Counted from the first letter of the stretch, positions 6,189 to 13,826 are shown. The stretch: 14,691 bases of DNA from CBDTYW01 sp965364735 (GCA_965364735.1 CBDTYW010000073.1:1-14691); one strand, 5' to 3'. The notes: generated by a model not told the origin, from the letters alone. Program-made: numbers and translations.

Positions 6189-6260
6189 ATGGACAAGATG
6201 GTCGGACCCGACTTCAAGCAGGGCCTGGCCAACCTCAAGGCCGAGGTCGAGGCGGGCTGA
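6189..6260 (+). pseudogene. 3' remnant of an SRPBCC/polyketide-cyclase-like gene
   Basis: Twenty-three codons starting with ATG read MDKMVGPDFKQGLANLKAEV-EAG and then stop. This is a convincing protein tail: it resembles the C-terminal helix of Polyketide_cyc2/START-like proteins (the 'MDKMIGxxFExGLANLK' pattern). It begins 5 bases after direct repeat copy 1 and no homologous sequence precedes it, so the gene seems to have lost everything upstream at the repeat boundary. It is not related at the level of the tail to the intact SRPBCC gene at 2931. A genuine 23-residue peptide gene is the less likely alternative, as there is no ribosome binding site. Confidence 0.4.
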
Positions 6261-6285
6261 TCCGCGCGCTCGTGTGGATCTGCCC

Positions 6286-6309
6286 CGCCCCGGTCAGCTG
6301 AACGGGGCG
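6286..6309 (-). terminator. Near-perfect palindrome at the lipoprotein gene stop
   Basis: CGCCCCG (6286-6292) pairs with CGGGGCG (6303-6309), and the centre TCAGCTGA is itself palindromic, so the 24-base element has one mismatched pair. It covers the last codons and the stop of the lipoprotein gene. Possible terminator or processing hairpin. Confidence 0.35.
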
Positions 6310-7214
6310 TACACCACCGGCCACTCCGAGGGCTCGGCGTAGTCGCCGGCGTCGTCGGAGCACTCCTGCTCGCGGACCTCGTTGATCACGACGCCGCGGG
6401 ACTCGTCGGTGAACCAGCGGTGGAGCGTGCCGCAGTCGCCCGGGCCGCGGGCGCGCTCGAGGTTCTCCACGATCAGCCCGCCGGTCGCTTCGGGGAAGCC
6501 CAGCACGATCGGGTCGTCGACGACCTCGCCGCCGCGCCACTGCTCCACGCCGATGGCCGCGAGCGCCGCGCCGTCCCAGCCGTTGAGCTCCCACGTCGAC
6601 TGGTAGGCGAACGTCTCGCAGAGCACCGAGACCACGACCAGGTTCGTCGTGGCGAGGACCTGGTGGTCGTAGTCCTGCGGCTCGAGCGGCACCCCCTCGC
6701 CGTTGCAGGCGAAGCCGGAGGCGCGGTGCTCGTCGACGGCAGCCGCGATGGCGTCGGCGTCGAACTCCGCGGTGGTCGTGTCGTAGGAGGTTCGGACCTC
6801 GACGGCGACGGCGCGCTCGCCGAGGTCGCCGTCGTCGACCAGGGTCAGCGCGTACTCCACGTCACCGACAGAGATGGCGCAGCCGTCGTCGATGGCGACC
6901 ACCATCGCAGCATCGGCCACGTCGTCACCGGGCCTGCCCGCGATCTCCGCGATCACGTCGGGCTCGGCCCAGCGGTCGGCGCCTCCGGTCTGGCCGTCCA
7001 GCACGGGGAGCAGCGCGGTGCAGACCTCGACGCCGAAGCGGGGGGCGTCCGGCTCGTCCTCGGCGGACGCTTCCTGCGTCGGACCGTCGTCGGCGGTCGC
7101 AGCGGTCGGCTCGCTGGTCGGCGCACCGGTCGGCTCGACGACGGGGTCGTCGCCACCGCAGGCCGCGAGGACGACGGCGACGATCGTGGCGGCGGCGAGT
7201 CGGCGCAGGCGCAC
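6294..7214 (-). CDS. Putative secreted lipoprotein, unknown function
   Basis: A 306-residue protein starting with a typical lipoprotein signal: basic MRLRRL, hydrophobic core, lipobox VLAAC with Cys19 followed by GGDD. The mature protein would be lipid-anchored on the outer face of the membrane. A Pro/Thr/Ser/acidic linker (residues about 24-57) leads to a domain of about 245 residues with several spaced Cys, probably disulfide-bonded. I recognise no family. The start is the GTG at 7214, with GGAG 5 bases upstream, because the signal peptide begins there; the open frame extends to 7388 but that part is Ser/Arg-rich shadow sequence lying over a gene remnant. Transcribed in the same direction as nrdJ but separated from it by hairpins and the remnant. 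Confidence 0.8.
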   Translation of the reverse strand: MRLRRLAAATIVAVVLAACGGDDPVVEPTGAPTSEPTAATADDGPTQEASAEDEPDAPRFGVEVCTALLPVLDGQTGGADRWAEPDVIAEIAGRPGDDVADAAMVVAIDDGCAISVGDVEYALTLVDDGDLGERAVAVEVRTSYDTTTAEFDADAIAAAVDEHRASGFACNGEGVPLEPQDYDHQVLATTNLVVVSVLCETFAYQSTWELNGWDGAALAAIGVEQWRGGEVVDDPIVLGFPEATGGLIVENLERARGPGDCGTLHRWFTDESRGVVINEVREQECSDDAGDYAEPSEWPVVYAPFS

Positions 7215-7248
7215 GGAGGCTCCGATCAGGACGGCAGGACGCGCCAGA

Positions 7249-7428
7249 CTACGCGAGGGCCCGGAGCAGCTCCACCACACGCTCGGTCGGACGGCCGACG
7301 ACGGCGCGGCCAGCGGACAGCGGGAGTCAGTCGCCATCGAACACGAAGCGGCGTCGTCCCGCGATGAGCGGCTCGCCCGCGAAGCCATGATCAGAAGTAG
7401 CGTCGACGCCCCGGCTGAGCAGGCGCAC
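7249..7428 (-). pseudogene. Coding-like remnant with an in-frame TGA
   Basis: From GTG at 7428 the frame reads VRLLSRGVDATSDHGF, GEPLIAGRRRFVFDGD, a TGA at 7329-7327, then on in the same frame LPLSAGRAVVGRPTERVVEL and LRALA to TAG at 7251-7249. Both halves have protein-like composition, whereas the overlapping frame in this stretch is the Ser/Arg/Ala-rich kind seen in shadows. The second half ends like an amphipathic C-terminal helix. I do not recognise the family. It looks like the 3' end of a lost gene carrying a nonsense mutation. It lies just after the nrdJ hairpin, with no upstream gene body. Confidence 0.3.
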
Positions 7429-7495
7429 GACGCCCCGCGTGCCGTGAGGCGCGCGGGGCGAGGTGGGTGGCTGCAGCAGCCAGCGACGGATCAGC
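7427..7495. repeat. Direct repeat copy 2
   Basis: Second copy of the repeat described at 6122-6183, about 1.3 kb away in the same orientation. The two copies flank the lipoprotein gene, and each lies downstream of a minus-strand gene. Copy 2 is longer by a few bases (extra CAG and GC before ACGGATCAGC) and has the perfect hairpin. Confidence 0.7.
7431..7460 (-). terminator. Strong hairpin downstream of nrdJ
   Basis: CGCCCCGCG (7431-7439) and CGCGGGGCG (7452-7460) are perfect 9-bp arms with a 12-nt loop, 59 bases beyond the nrdJ stop. Probable nrdJ terminator without a T tract. It is the core of direct repeat copy 2. Confidence 0.6.
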
Positions 7496-7525
7496 TGCAG
7501 CCGGTTCTTGCTTCCGGCTCAGCTG
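7492..7525 (-). terminator. Hairpin over the nrdJ stop codon
   Basis: CAGCTG-C-AGCCGG (7492-7504) pairs with CCGGCT-CAGCTG (7514-7525): 12 bp with a single bulged base and a 9-nt loop. The arm includes the nrdJ stop codon. Together with the hairpin at 7431-7460 it forms a tandem 3' structure. Confidence 0.4.
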
Positions 7526-10500
7526 CACCCGGAGGTTGCGCCGCAGTCGCGGCAGATGTGGCAGGCACCGTTCGGGTACATCCGACCGCCGCAGTCCGAG
7601 CAGGTCTCGGTGGAGAAGCCGAAGTCGGTTCCTCCAGCAGCGTCCGGACGACGGTTGGCGTACTCCTCGGCGGCCTCGGTCAGCTTGGCGAGGTCGACCT
7701 CACGCTGGGCTGCGGCCTCGTCCAGAGCTGACGGCTGCGGCACCGCCGGGGCGGCGTCGGTGTCCATCGGGAACGACGTCTGCCAACCCATCGGCGGGCG
7801 CTGCAGCGGGTCCGCCGGGTTCTGGACCGCGTGCTCGTCATTCAGGTAGCGGTAGCTCAGGATGCGGAAGACGGCGTCGAGGATCGACTGAGCCATCTTC
7901 AGGTTCGGGTGGCCCGACACGACGCCGGCCGGCTCGAACTTGTGCATCCGGAACTTCGAGACGTACTCCTCCAGCGGGACACCACGCTGCAATCCCATCG
8001 AGATCGACGTCGCGAACGCGGCGCAGAGACCCTCGAGCGTGCCGCCTTCCTTGGAGAGCTTCAGGAAGATCTCACCGAGCGACCCATCCGCGTACTGGCC
8101 GTGGGTGAGGAAGACGTCCTGGCCACCGATCGAGAACTTCTCGGTGACCGACGAGCGGACCGACGGGAGGCGGAACTTCGACGGACGACGGTTCGCGTAG
8201 AACTGGGTCGGCGACATCCCGTCCGGCACGTTGCCGGCGGCTGCGAGCAGCTCCCGGATCGTGTCGTCGGAGAGGTCCATGATCCCGTCGTCGGCGATCT
8301 CGGCCTCAGCCTCCGCTTCCTTCGTCTTCGACGACAGCGGCTGCGAGAGCTTGGAGCCGTCGCGGTAGATCGCGACGCACTTCACGCCCTGCTGGTAGCT
8401 GAGCTCGTGCGCGTCACGGACGTCGTCGAGCAACGCCGAGTTCGGCATGTTGATCGTCTTGGACGCCGCTCCGGAGAGGAACGGCGCGGTGGCGCCGAGC
8501 GCCTTGACGTGGCCGGACCAGTGGATGGACCGGGTACCGGTGCCGCCCTCGTTGGCCGTGTCGAACACCGCGACATCGCTGGGACGCATGTGCGGCGCCC
8601 GCTCCACGTTCTGGTGACCGCAGATGACGAGCGACGAGACCAGGATCTCCTCGGGCGTGAACCCGAGGCGGTCGAGGAAGGTGAACGCGTCGTCCGAGAT
8701 CTCGAGCTTCGCGGCGAAGTCGCGACCTGCGTCGGACTGGTCCAGCACGAACGGGTGGAACGCGCCGGCGAGGTCCATCGAGGACGCGAGCTGCGACTCG
8801 ATGGTCTCCAGCACCGCGTTCGGGACACCCTTGGCCTGCAGTGACTGCAGGTTGACCGGGGTCTCGCCCATGAGCGTGCCCGTACCGATGATGTGCTTGA
8901 CGATGTCGCGCTGCTGCGCGGCGTCGTAGCCGAGCGCCTCGAGCGCCGGACGGACCGAGTTGTTCACGATCTTGACCGACCCGCCACCGGCGAGGGTCTT
9001 GAACGCGACCAGCGAGAACGCCGGCTCGACACCCGTCGTGTCGGCGCCCATGAGCAGACCGATCGTGCCGGTCGGGGCGAGAACGGTGGCCTGCATGTTG
9101 CGGGCACCGTTGCGGGCAACCGATTCGACCATCTCGTCCGCGGTCTGCAGGACGATGTCGGAGAGCTCCGCGAAGGTCGTCTCGCGCAACACGCGGTGGT
9201 CGATCTCCTGCGGGGCGACGTCGAGACCCTCGTAGGCGCCGAGCGACGCCTCCCGAGCACGCGAGCCGTACGCGGCGCGACGGTGGTTGCGCAGCACCTT
9301 GTGCATCGGCTCCACGTTGCGCTGGTACGCGATGCACGGACCTGCGACGGACGCCATCTCCGCGGACGTCGCGTAGGCGCTGGAGTGCATCACCGAGGTG
9401 ATCGCACCCATCACGGCGCGACCGGCGTCGGAGTCGTACGGCAGGCCGGCGCGCATGAGGAGCGCTCCGACGTTGCAGTAGCCGAGGCCGAGCGTGCGGT
9501 GCTCGTAGGAGTTCTTCGCGACCGCCGGCGACGGGTAGTGCGACATGACGACGGCGAGCTCGAGCGTCGTCGTCCAGACCCGGGTGGCGAACCGGAAGCC
9601 GTCGACGTCGAACTTCTGCGCCTCCTGGTCCCAGAACTTCACGAGGTTCATCGACGCGAGGTTGCACGCGGTGTCGTCGTTGTGGATGTACTCCGAGCAC
9701 GGGTTGGTGCCGCGGATCGGACCGTCGTTCGGGGCGGTGGCCCAGTCGTTGATGATGTCATCGAACTGGATGCCGGGGTCCGCGCACTGCCATGCGGCCT
9801 GGGCGATGTCCTCCCAGAGCTTGCGGGCGGGGATCGTCTTGATGACCTCGCCGTCACGACGGGCCTTGAGGTCCCAGTCGCCACCGCGACGGACCGTGTC
9901 CATGAAGCCGCGGCTGATGCGCACGGAGTGGTTCGCGTTCTGGAAGAAGACCTGGGCGTAGGCGCCGTTCGGGTCATTCCACGCCGTCGAGTACCCAGCA
10001 GCCTCGAGGTGAGGGATCTTCTTCTCCTCGTTGGCCTTGCACCAGATGAACTCCTCGATCTCCGGGTGGTCGCCGTCGACGATGACCATCTTGGCTGCGC
10101 GACGGGTGGTGCCGCCGGACTTGATCGAGCCGGCTGCCTGGTCGATGACGCGCAGGAAGCTCATCATCCCGGAGCTGCGGCCGCCACCGGTGAGGCCTTC
10201 GCCCTTGGCGCGGATCTTGGAGAAGTTCGAACCAGAACCCGAGCCGCCCTTGAAGAGGCGAGCCTCACGCTCCATGAGGTCGAAGATCGACATGTCGCCG
10301 ACGAGCTGGTCCTCGACCGACTGGATGAAGCAGGCGTTGACCGAGGCGCGCTGGTACTTGTGCGGCGACGGGACGACCTGGCCGAGGTTCGCGTCGAAGT
10401 AGCTGTTGCCCTCCGGGTCCTCGACGATCTCGTAGGCCTCCCAGAGCCCGACGTTGAACCAGACGGGCGAGTTCGAGGCGCCGGCCTGGCGCATGATCAT

Positions 10501-10974
10501 GTGGGCGAGCTCGTCGCGGTAGGCGACGGCGTCGTCCTCGGAGGCGAAGTAGCCGTTGCGCTGGCCGTAGAACATGAAGGCGTTCGCGAGGCGGGACACC
10601 GCCTGCTTGGCGGAGGTCTCCGGGCCGGTGACGACGTTGCCCTCGGCGTCGCGGACGATCTCGCCGTCGGCGTCGCGCTGCGGGATTCCGGTCTTGCGCA
10701 GGTATTTCGACGCGAGGATCTTCGCGCTGAGCGCGTCCCAGAAGTCCGGGACCTCGACGCCGGTCATCTCGAAGGCGACCGCGCCACCGAGGTCGCTGAT
10801 GATGACGTCGTGGTAGGTGTAGGTGAAGTCATCGAGGGGGTTCTCCCCCGCCTTCGTCCAGCGACGATCGAAGTTCAGCGCACCGTCGCGGTAGACGGGC
10901 GGGTAGGCCGGATGCGAGGTGGGGAGCATCTGGGCAGTGCGCACGCGCTCGGGTGCTGCGACTGGTGGCGTCAT
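7519..10974 (-). CDS. nrdJ: Class II (B12-dependent) ribonucleotide reductase
   Basis: Reduces ribonucleotides to deoxyribonucleotides using an adenosylcobalamin-derived thiyl radical, without oxygen. The 1151-residue protein shows the class signatures: NACFIQS with Cys215 and CNLASMNL with Cys437 (the redox pair), NPCSE with Asn424, radical Cys426 and Glu428, the KGGSGSGSNFSKIR and IKSGGTTRRAAKM loops, and the phosphate-binding APTGTIG. The C-terminus has CxxC pairs (1125/1128 and 1138/1141, zinc-ribbon-like) and the mobile thiol pair Cys1144/Cys1150 near the terminal SGCS. Large inserts after the N-terminal domain mark it as the long form. I prefer the ATG at 10974 (GGAG 9 bases upstream) to the ATG at 10989 with no good site. 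Tandem NrdR boxes lie 190-240 bases upstream. Confidence 0.97.
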   Translation of the reverse strand: MTPPVAAPERVRTAQMLPTSHPAYPPVYRDGALNFDRRWTKAGENPLDDFTYTYHDVIISDLGGAVAFEMTGVEVPDFWDALSAKILASKYLRKTGIPQRDADGEIVRDAEGNVVTGPETSAKQAVSRLANAFMFYGQRNGYFASEDDAVAYRDELAHMIMRQAGASNSPVWFNVGLWEAYEIVEDPEGNSYFDANLGQVVPSPHKYQRASVNACFIQSVEDQLVGDMSIFDLMEREARLFKGGSGSGSNFSKIRAKGEGLTGGGRSSGMMSFLRVIDQAAGSIKSGGTTRRAAKMVIVDGDHPEIEEFIWCKANEEKKIPHLEAAGYSTAWNDPNGAYAQVFFQNANHSVRISRGFMDTVRRGGDWDLKARRDGEVIKTIPARKLWEDIAQAAWQCADPGIQFDDIINDWATAPNDGPIRGTNPCSEYIHNDDTACNLASMNLVKFWDQEAQKFDVDGFRFATRVWTTTLELAVVMSHYPSPAVAKNSYEHRTLGLGYCNVGALLMRAGLPYDSDAGRAVMGAITSVMHSSAYATSAEMASVAGPCIAYQRNVEPMHKVLRNHRRAAYGSRAREASLGAYEGLDVAPQEIDHRVLRETTFAELSDIVLQTADEMVESVARNGARNMQATVLAPTGTIGLLMGADTTGVEPAFSLVAFKTLAGGGSVKIVNNSVRPALEALGYDAAQQRDIVKHIIGTGTLMGETPVNLQSLQAKGVPNAVLETIESQLASSMDLAGAFHPFVLDQSDAGRDFAAKLEISDDAFTFLDRLGFTPEEILVSSLVICGHQNVERAPHMRPSDVAVFDTANEGGTGTRSIHWSGHVKALGATAPFLSGAASKTINMPNSALLDDVRDAHELSYQQGVKCVAIYRDGSKLSQPLSSKTKEAEAEAEIADDGIMDLSDDTIRELLAAAGNVPDGMSPTQFYANRRPSKFRLPSVRSSVTEKFSIGGQDVFLTHGQYADGSLGEIFLKLSKEGGTLEGLCAAFATSISMGLQRGVPLEEYVSKFRMHKFEPAGVVSGHPNLKMAQSILDAVFRILSYRYLNDEHAVQNPADPLQRPPMGWQTSFPMDTDAAPAVPQPSALDEAAAQREVDLAKLTEAAEEYANRRPDAAGGTDFGFSTETCSDCGGRMYPNGACHICRDCGATSGCS

Positions 10975-11165
10975 CGGGTCATGCTCCATCGTTCCGGCTG
11001 GTTCATCTGTGGCGTGATCCCATCGTGGACGCCGGGTGAGACACGGCGGCCGTGGCGGTGGACGACCTGTCCACCTCACCACTGGCCGAGGTCACCGGGC
11101 GGGAATCACAATGGTGCAACTAAGCACGCCTGCTCCGCGCTGTAAACGGTAGTCGACACCAACAA

Positions 11166-11214
11166 CCACAACGCATGGTGGCCCCTGGGTCATCCCAACC
11201 ACAACATGTTGTGG
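11166..11214 (-). promoter_or_regulatory. Tandem NrdR-box pair upstream of nrdJ
   Basis: CCACAACATGTTGTGG (11199-11214) is a perfect palindrome that extends to 20 bp (11197-11216) and fits the remembered NrdR consensus acaCwAtATaTwGtgt at all its conserved positions. A weaker copy CCACAACGCATGGTGG (11166-11181, 6 of 8 pairs symmetric) lies 33 bp away start to start, about three helical turns, the arrangement usual for NrdR boxes. Both lie on the nrdJ side of the divergent gap, and nrdR is in the same window. Confidence 0.75.
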
Positions 11215-11277
11215 TTTCCGGAAGTTGTTCGCCCCTGATTCCTCAGCTACTCCACAAGATGTCGACAGGTTGCACCA

Positions 11278-11312
11278 CTGCTTGCCCTTCGCAAGCAGCG
11301 CGCTCGTCGCGC
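11278..11312. other. Tandem hairpins in the nrdJ / AI-2E transporter gap
   Basis: CTGCTTGC (11278-11285) and GCAAGCAG (11291-11298) are perfect 8-bp arms with a 5-nt loop. GCGCG (11298-11302) and CGCGC (11308-11312) follow at once with another 5-nt loop. The 489-base gap (10975-11463) has no convincing gene; besides these hairpins and the NrdR boxes I see only the region where the two divergent promoters must lie. The hairpins may belong to a leader, a small RNA or a terminator. Confidence 0.4.
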
Positions 11313-11463
11313 GTTCGCGTGCGGATGGGCACGGCTGCCTCGACGCAGAGTGCTGTGCCGTCTCGAACGGTGGCCGTGCGAGAAATCTCCGCCCGTTCAG
11401 CCACCGGTCCGCTTCCGGAGACCACGGATATGGTTCGGCGACGCCCTGCTGATCGGGAGATCG

Positions 11464-12666
11464 ATGGCTGACGATCCTGCTGCCAGCCCTGCCCCTGCCT
11501 CCACACCCGAGACCTCGACGTCCGGTGCGGTGGATTTGACGGTCGTCCACGACGACCTCGTTCGCACGACGGCCGCCGGCGTGCCGCGGTGGCTCGACGT
11601 GGCCGGCCAGCTGAGCTGGCGGACCATCGTGATCGCCATCGTGCTGTCGGGGGCCGCGGCCATCATGGCCACGCTCTACCTCGTGACCATCCCGCTCGCC
11701 GTCGCCATGCTCATCTGCACCCTCACCGTCCCGCCGACCCGAGCGCTCCAGCGTCGCGGCTGGCCTCCCGCCGCCGCCGCGTTCACCGTCGTCCTGGGTG
11801 GCTTCGCAGTCATCGTCGGGGTGATCGCGCTGATCGCCCCGACCTTCGTCGACCAGGTGACCGAGCTGGGACCGACGCTCGGCGAGGCGCGCGACCAAGT
11901 CGTGGCGACGCTCGGTGAGGCACCCTTCAACTTCGATCAGGAGCGCCTCAACGAGCTGCTGTCCCAGGCGACCAGCGGCGGCTCAACGAACGGGATCCTC
12001 TCCTCGATCGTGAGCGGGGCGACGATCGTCATGGAGGTCCTCGCCGGCTTCGTCCTCATGATCGTGCTGGTCTTCTTCTTCACCAAGGACGGCGGCCAGA
12101 TCATTGACTGGGTGCAGTCACGGGCTCCGCAGCGCCACCGCCCGTTGGTGTCGGCGCTCGGGCAGCGTGCGTGGACGGCCCTCGGCGGCTTCGTCCGCGG
12201 GACCGCGGTGATCGCCCTGATCGACGCGGCGTTCATCGGGATCGGGCTGGCCGTCATCGGCGTCCCGCTGGTCCTCCCGATCACGTTGATCGTCTTCCTC
12301 GGCGGATTCCTGCCCGTGATCGGCGCCTTCCTGTCCGGCTCGATCGGCGTGCTCGTGGCGCTGGCAGCGGGCGGCATCGAGAAGGCAGGCCTCGCGCTTC
12401 TGGTGGTGCTCGCCGTCCAGCAGCTCGAGGGGAACATCCTCCAGCCGCTGATCATGAAGCGCAGCGTCCACCTCCACCCGGTCGTCGTGATCCTGGCGTT
12501 GACCGCCGGGGCGAGCATCGCCGGGATCACCGGAGCCTTCCTGTCCGTGCCGCTCGCGGCCGTGATCGCCGCGGTCGGCAACGAGGTCCGGGTACGCGCC
12601 GAGCTGCCCGGCCCTCAGGGCAGCGAGCCCGTGACCGGCCCGCCGGACCCTGACCACGCGATCTGA
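11464..12666 (+). CDS. AI-2E family transporter (membrane permease)
   Basis: A 400-residue polytopic membrane protein of the AI-2E transporter family (formerly UPF0118, includes TqsA/YdiK/PerM). Members export autoinducer-2 or exchange Na+/Li+ for protons; the substrate here is unknown. Features: a Pro/Ala/Thr-rich cytoplasmic head (1-45), paired membrane helices about 53-90 and 104-127, an outside/amphipathic region about 128-178, helix 180-206 ending FFFTKDG, then a helix-rich second half with the family signature FLGGFLPVIGAFLSG at 278-292 and the closing LEGNILQPLIMKRSVHLHP and AFLSVPLAAVIAAV segments. The ATG at 11464 has CGGGAG about 6 bases upstream; the longer open frame is non-coding. 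Divergent from nrdJ. Confidence 0.92.
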   Translation: MADDPAASPAPASTPETSTSGAVDLTVVHDDLVRTTAAGVPRWLDVAGQLSWRTIVIAIVLSGAAAIMATLYLVTIPLAVAMLICTLTVPPTRALQRRGWPPAAAAFTVVLGGFAVIVGVIALIAPTFVDQVTELGPTLGEARDQVVATLGEAPFNFDQERLNELLSQATSGGSTNGILSSIVSGATIVMEVLAGFVLMIVLVFFFTKDGGQIIDWVQSRAPQRHRPLVSALGQRAWTALGGFVRGTAVIALIDAAFIGIGLAVIGVPLVLPITLIVFLGGFLPVIGAFLSGSIGVLVALAAGGIEKAGLALLVVLAVQQLEGNILQPLIMKRSVHLHPVVVILALTAGASIAGITGAFLSVPLAAVIAAVGNEVRVRAELPGPQGSEPVTGPPDPDHAI

Positions 12667-12857
12667 GCTCACGACATGGCTGTCAAGGCCCTGCTGCGCC
12701 ACCGCACCCAGCTGCATGATCCCGGCACGAATCCTGTCCGATGTGGCCGAAGGGGTGGTGCTCGGCGGGTGCGGTCGGGGATACTGAGGGCCAGCACGCG
12801 ACGATGTCCCACTGGTTGTCGACACCGCGCATGCACACCAAGGGAGAGGGAACCCCT

Positions 12858-13754
12858 GTGGCACGTCCACCGGACCGCGTCCACCTGCGCCTGCTGACAT
12901 CCGACGACGCGGACTGGGTCGTCGGAGTTGACGTCGCGACGGCTGACTCGACCGCCCGCCCGCACGGATGGCACCCTGAGAAGCTCGCGGCCGAGCTCGA
13001 CGAAGGCATCTGGGCCACCGAGGAGCGCTGCGGCTGGGCCGTCGTCGCCGACGGCGAGAACGTCGGCTTCGCCACCGTGACCGGCATGGACTCGGGCGAC
13101 GGGACGATGCAGGTGCGGCTCGGCGCCGAGGCGCGAGGCCGCGGCATCGGTCGGCAGGTCCTCCGCCAGCTCGCCGACCACCACTTCGCCTCGGACCCGT
13201 TGCTGCGCCGCCTCGTGGGCCGCACGCACGAGGCCAACGTGCCGATGCAGCGTTCCTTCAACGCTGCCGGCTTCCGCATGGAAGCCAGATACCGCGACAC
13301 CTGGACCGAGGTCGACGGCCGCCGCTCGTCCGAGTGGGGCTACGCCCTCACCCGCGATGACTTCGATGCGCGTCGCCATCACACGGCCGATCGCGGCTAC
13401 GACCTGCACGGCCTCGCCTTCGAGGTGATCGACGTCGCGACGGAGCAGCCGCACATCCACTCGGGCGTCGAGTACCGGTTCCTCCAGGAAGGTCGGCGCG
13501 TCATCGGCCGCTACGACGACGGTCCCGAGACGTTCGAGGGTGAGCTCGCGGGGACGTTGGTCGGCGACACCTTCACCTACGCGTTCGTGCACGAGCGCGA
13601 GGACGAGGACCTCGCCGGATTCACCACCCGGACGGGCACCGGCGTGGGGCGGATCCAGCGACGCGCGGACGGCCGCCTCGAGCTCGTGACGAACTGGAGT
13701 GGCACGGACGGCCGGAGCGGCTCGACGGTCATCGTGGAGGTCCGTGGCGGCTGA
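12858..13754 (+). CDS. GNAT acetyltransferase fused to a C-terminal beta-rich domain
   Basis: A 298-residue two-domain protein. Residues 1-170 are a GNAT acetyltransferase of the RimJ/RimL-like kind: the acetyl-CoA loop is RGRGIG at 93-98 followed by helix RQVLRQLADHHF, then THEANVPMQRSFNAAGF (the family's N..S...L...GF pattern) at 123-139. Residues about 180-298 form a strand-rich domain (RVIGRYDDG, FEGELAGTLVGDTFTYAF, GVGRIQRRADGRLELVTNW) resembling the small stand-alone proteins often annotated 'n-acetylglutamate synthase' without activity evidence. I chose GTG 12858, with AGAGGG 7 bases upstream; ATG at 12804 is possible but lacks a site. A GATACT at 12780-12785 could be the -10. The 191 bases before it show nothing else. 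Acceptor substrate unknown. Confidence 0.85.
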   Translation: MARPPDRVHLRLLTSDDADWVVGVDVATADSTARPHGWHPEKLAAELDEGIWATEERCGWAVVADGENVGFATVTGMDSGDGTMQVRLGAEARGRGIGRQVLRQLADHHFASDPLLRRLVGRTHEANVPMQRSFNAAGFRMEARYRDTWTEVDGRRSSEWGYALTRDDFDARRHHTADRGYDLHGLAFEVIDVATEQPHIHSGVEYRFLQEGRRVIGRYDDGPETFEGELAGTLVGDTFTYAFVHEREDEDLAGFTTRTGTGVGRIQRRADGRLELVTNWSGTDGRSGSTVIVEVRGG

Positions 13755-13826
13755 CCGGCACCTCCTCGCGTGACCGCAGGGGTCGCCGGTAGCGTCACCG
13801 CACCGATCCACGAGGAGGGAAGTGCC

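Noticed and set aside
7327..7329. In-frame TGA read as selenocysteine
   Set aside because: No Cys-aligned redox motif around it, no visible SECIS-like hairpin with the right spacing, and no upstream gene body.
1312..7525. Three minus-strand genes all ending AGC-TGA within similar TCAGCTG contexts
   Set aside because: A Ser codon before TGA is common at this GC content, and the surrounding bases are not otherwise alike; taken as chance.
8893..11145. 750-codon open frame on the plus strand opposite nrdJ
   Set aside because: Arg/Val/Asp/Leu-rich product without known motifs; it mirrors nrdJ, which carries all catalytic residues. Typical antisense openness at high GC.
11411..11428. GGAGACC motif resembling part of a B12 riboswitch box near the B12-dependent reductase
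   Set aside because: It is on the plus strand, facing away from nrdJ, and the rest of the conserved B12 box and helices are missing.
11092..11898. 268-codon minus-strand frame whose last 65 residues look protein-like
   Set aside because: The main part is the shadow of the transporter gene and the tail runs through the NrdR boxes; no start or ribosome site supports a separate gene.
12676..12897. 73-codon frame after the transporter gene
   Set aside because: No ribosome site, Arg/Cys-rich composition, and it overlaps the true start of the acetyltransferase gene.
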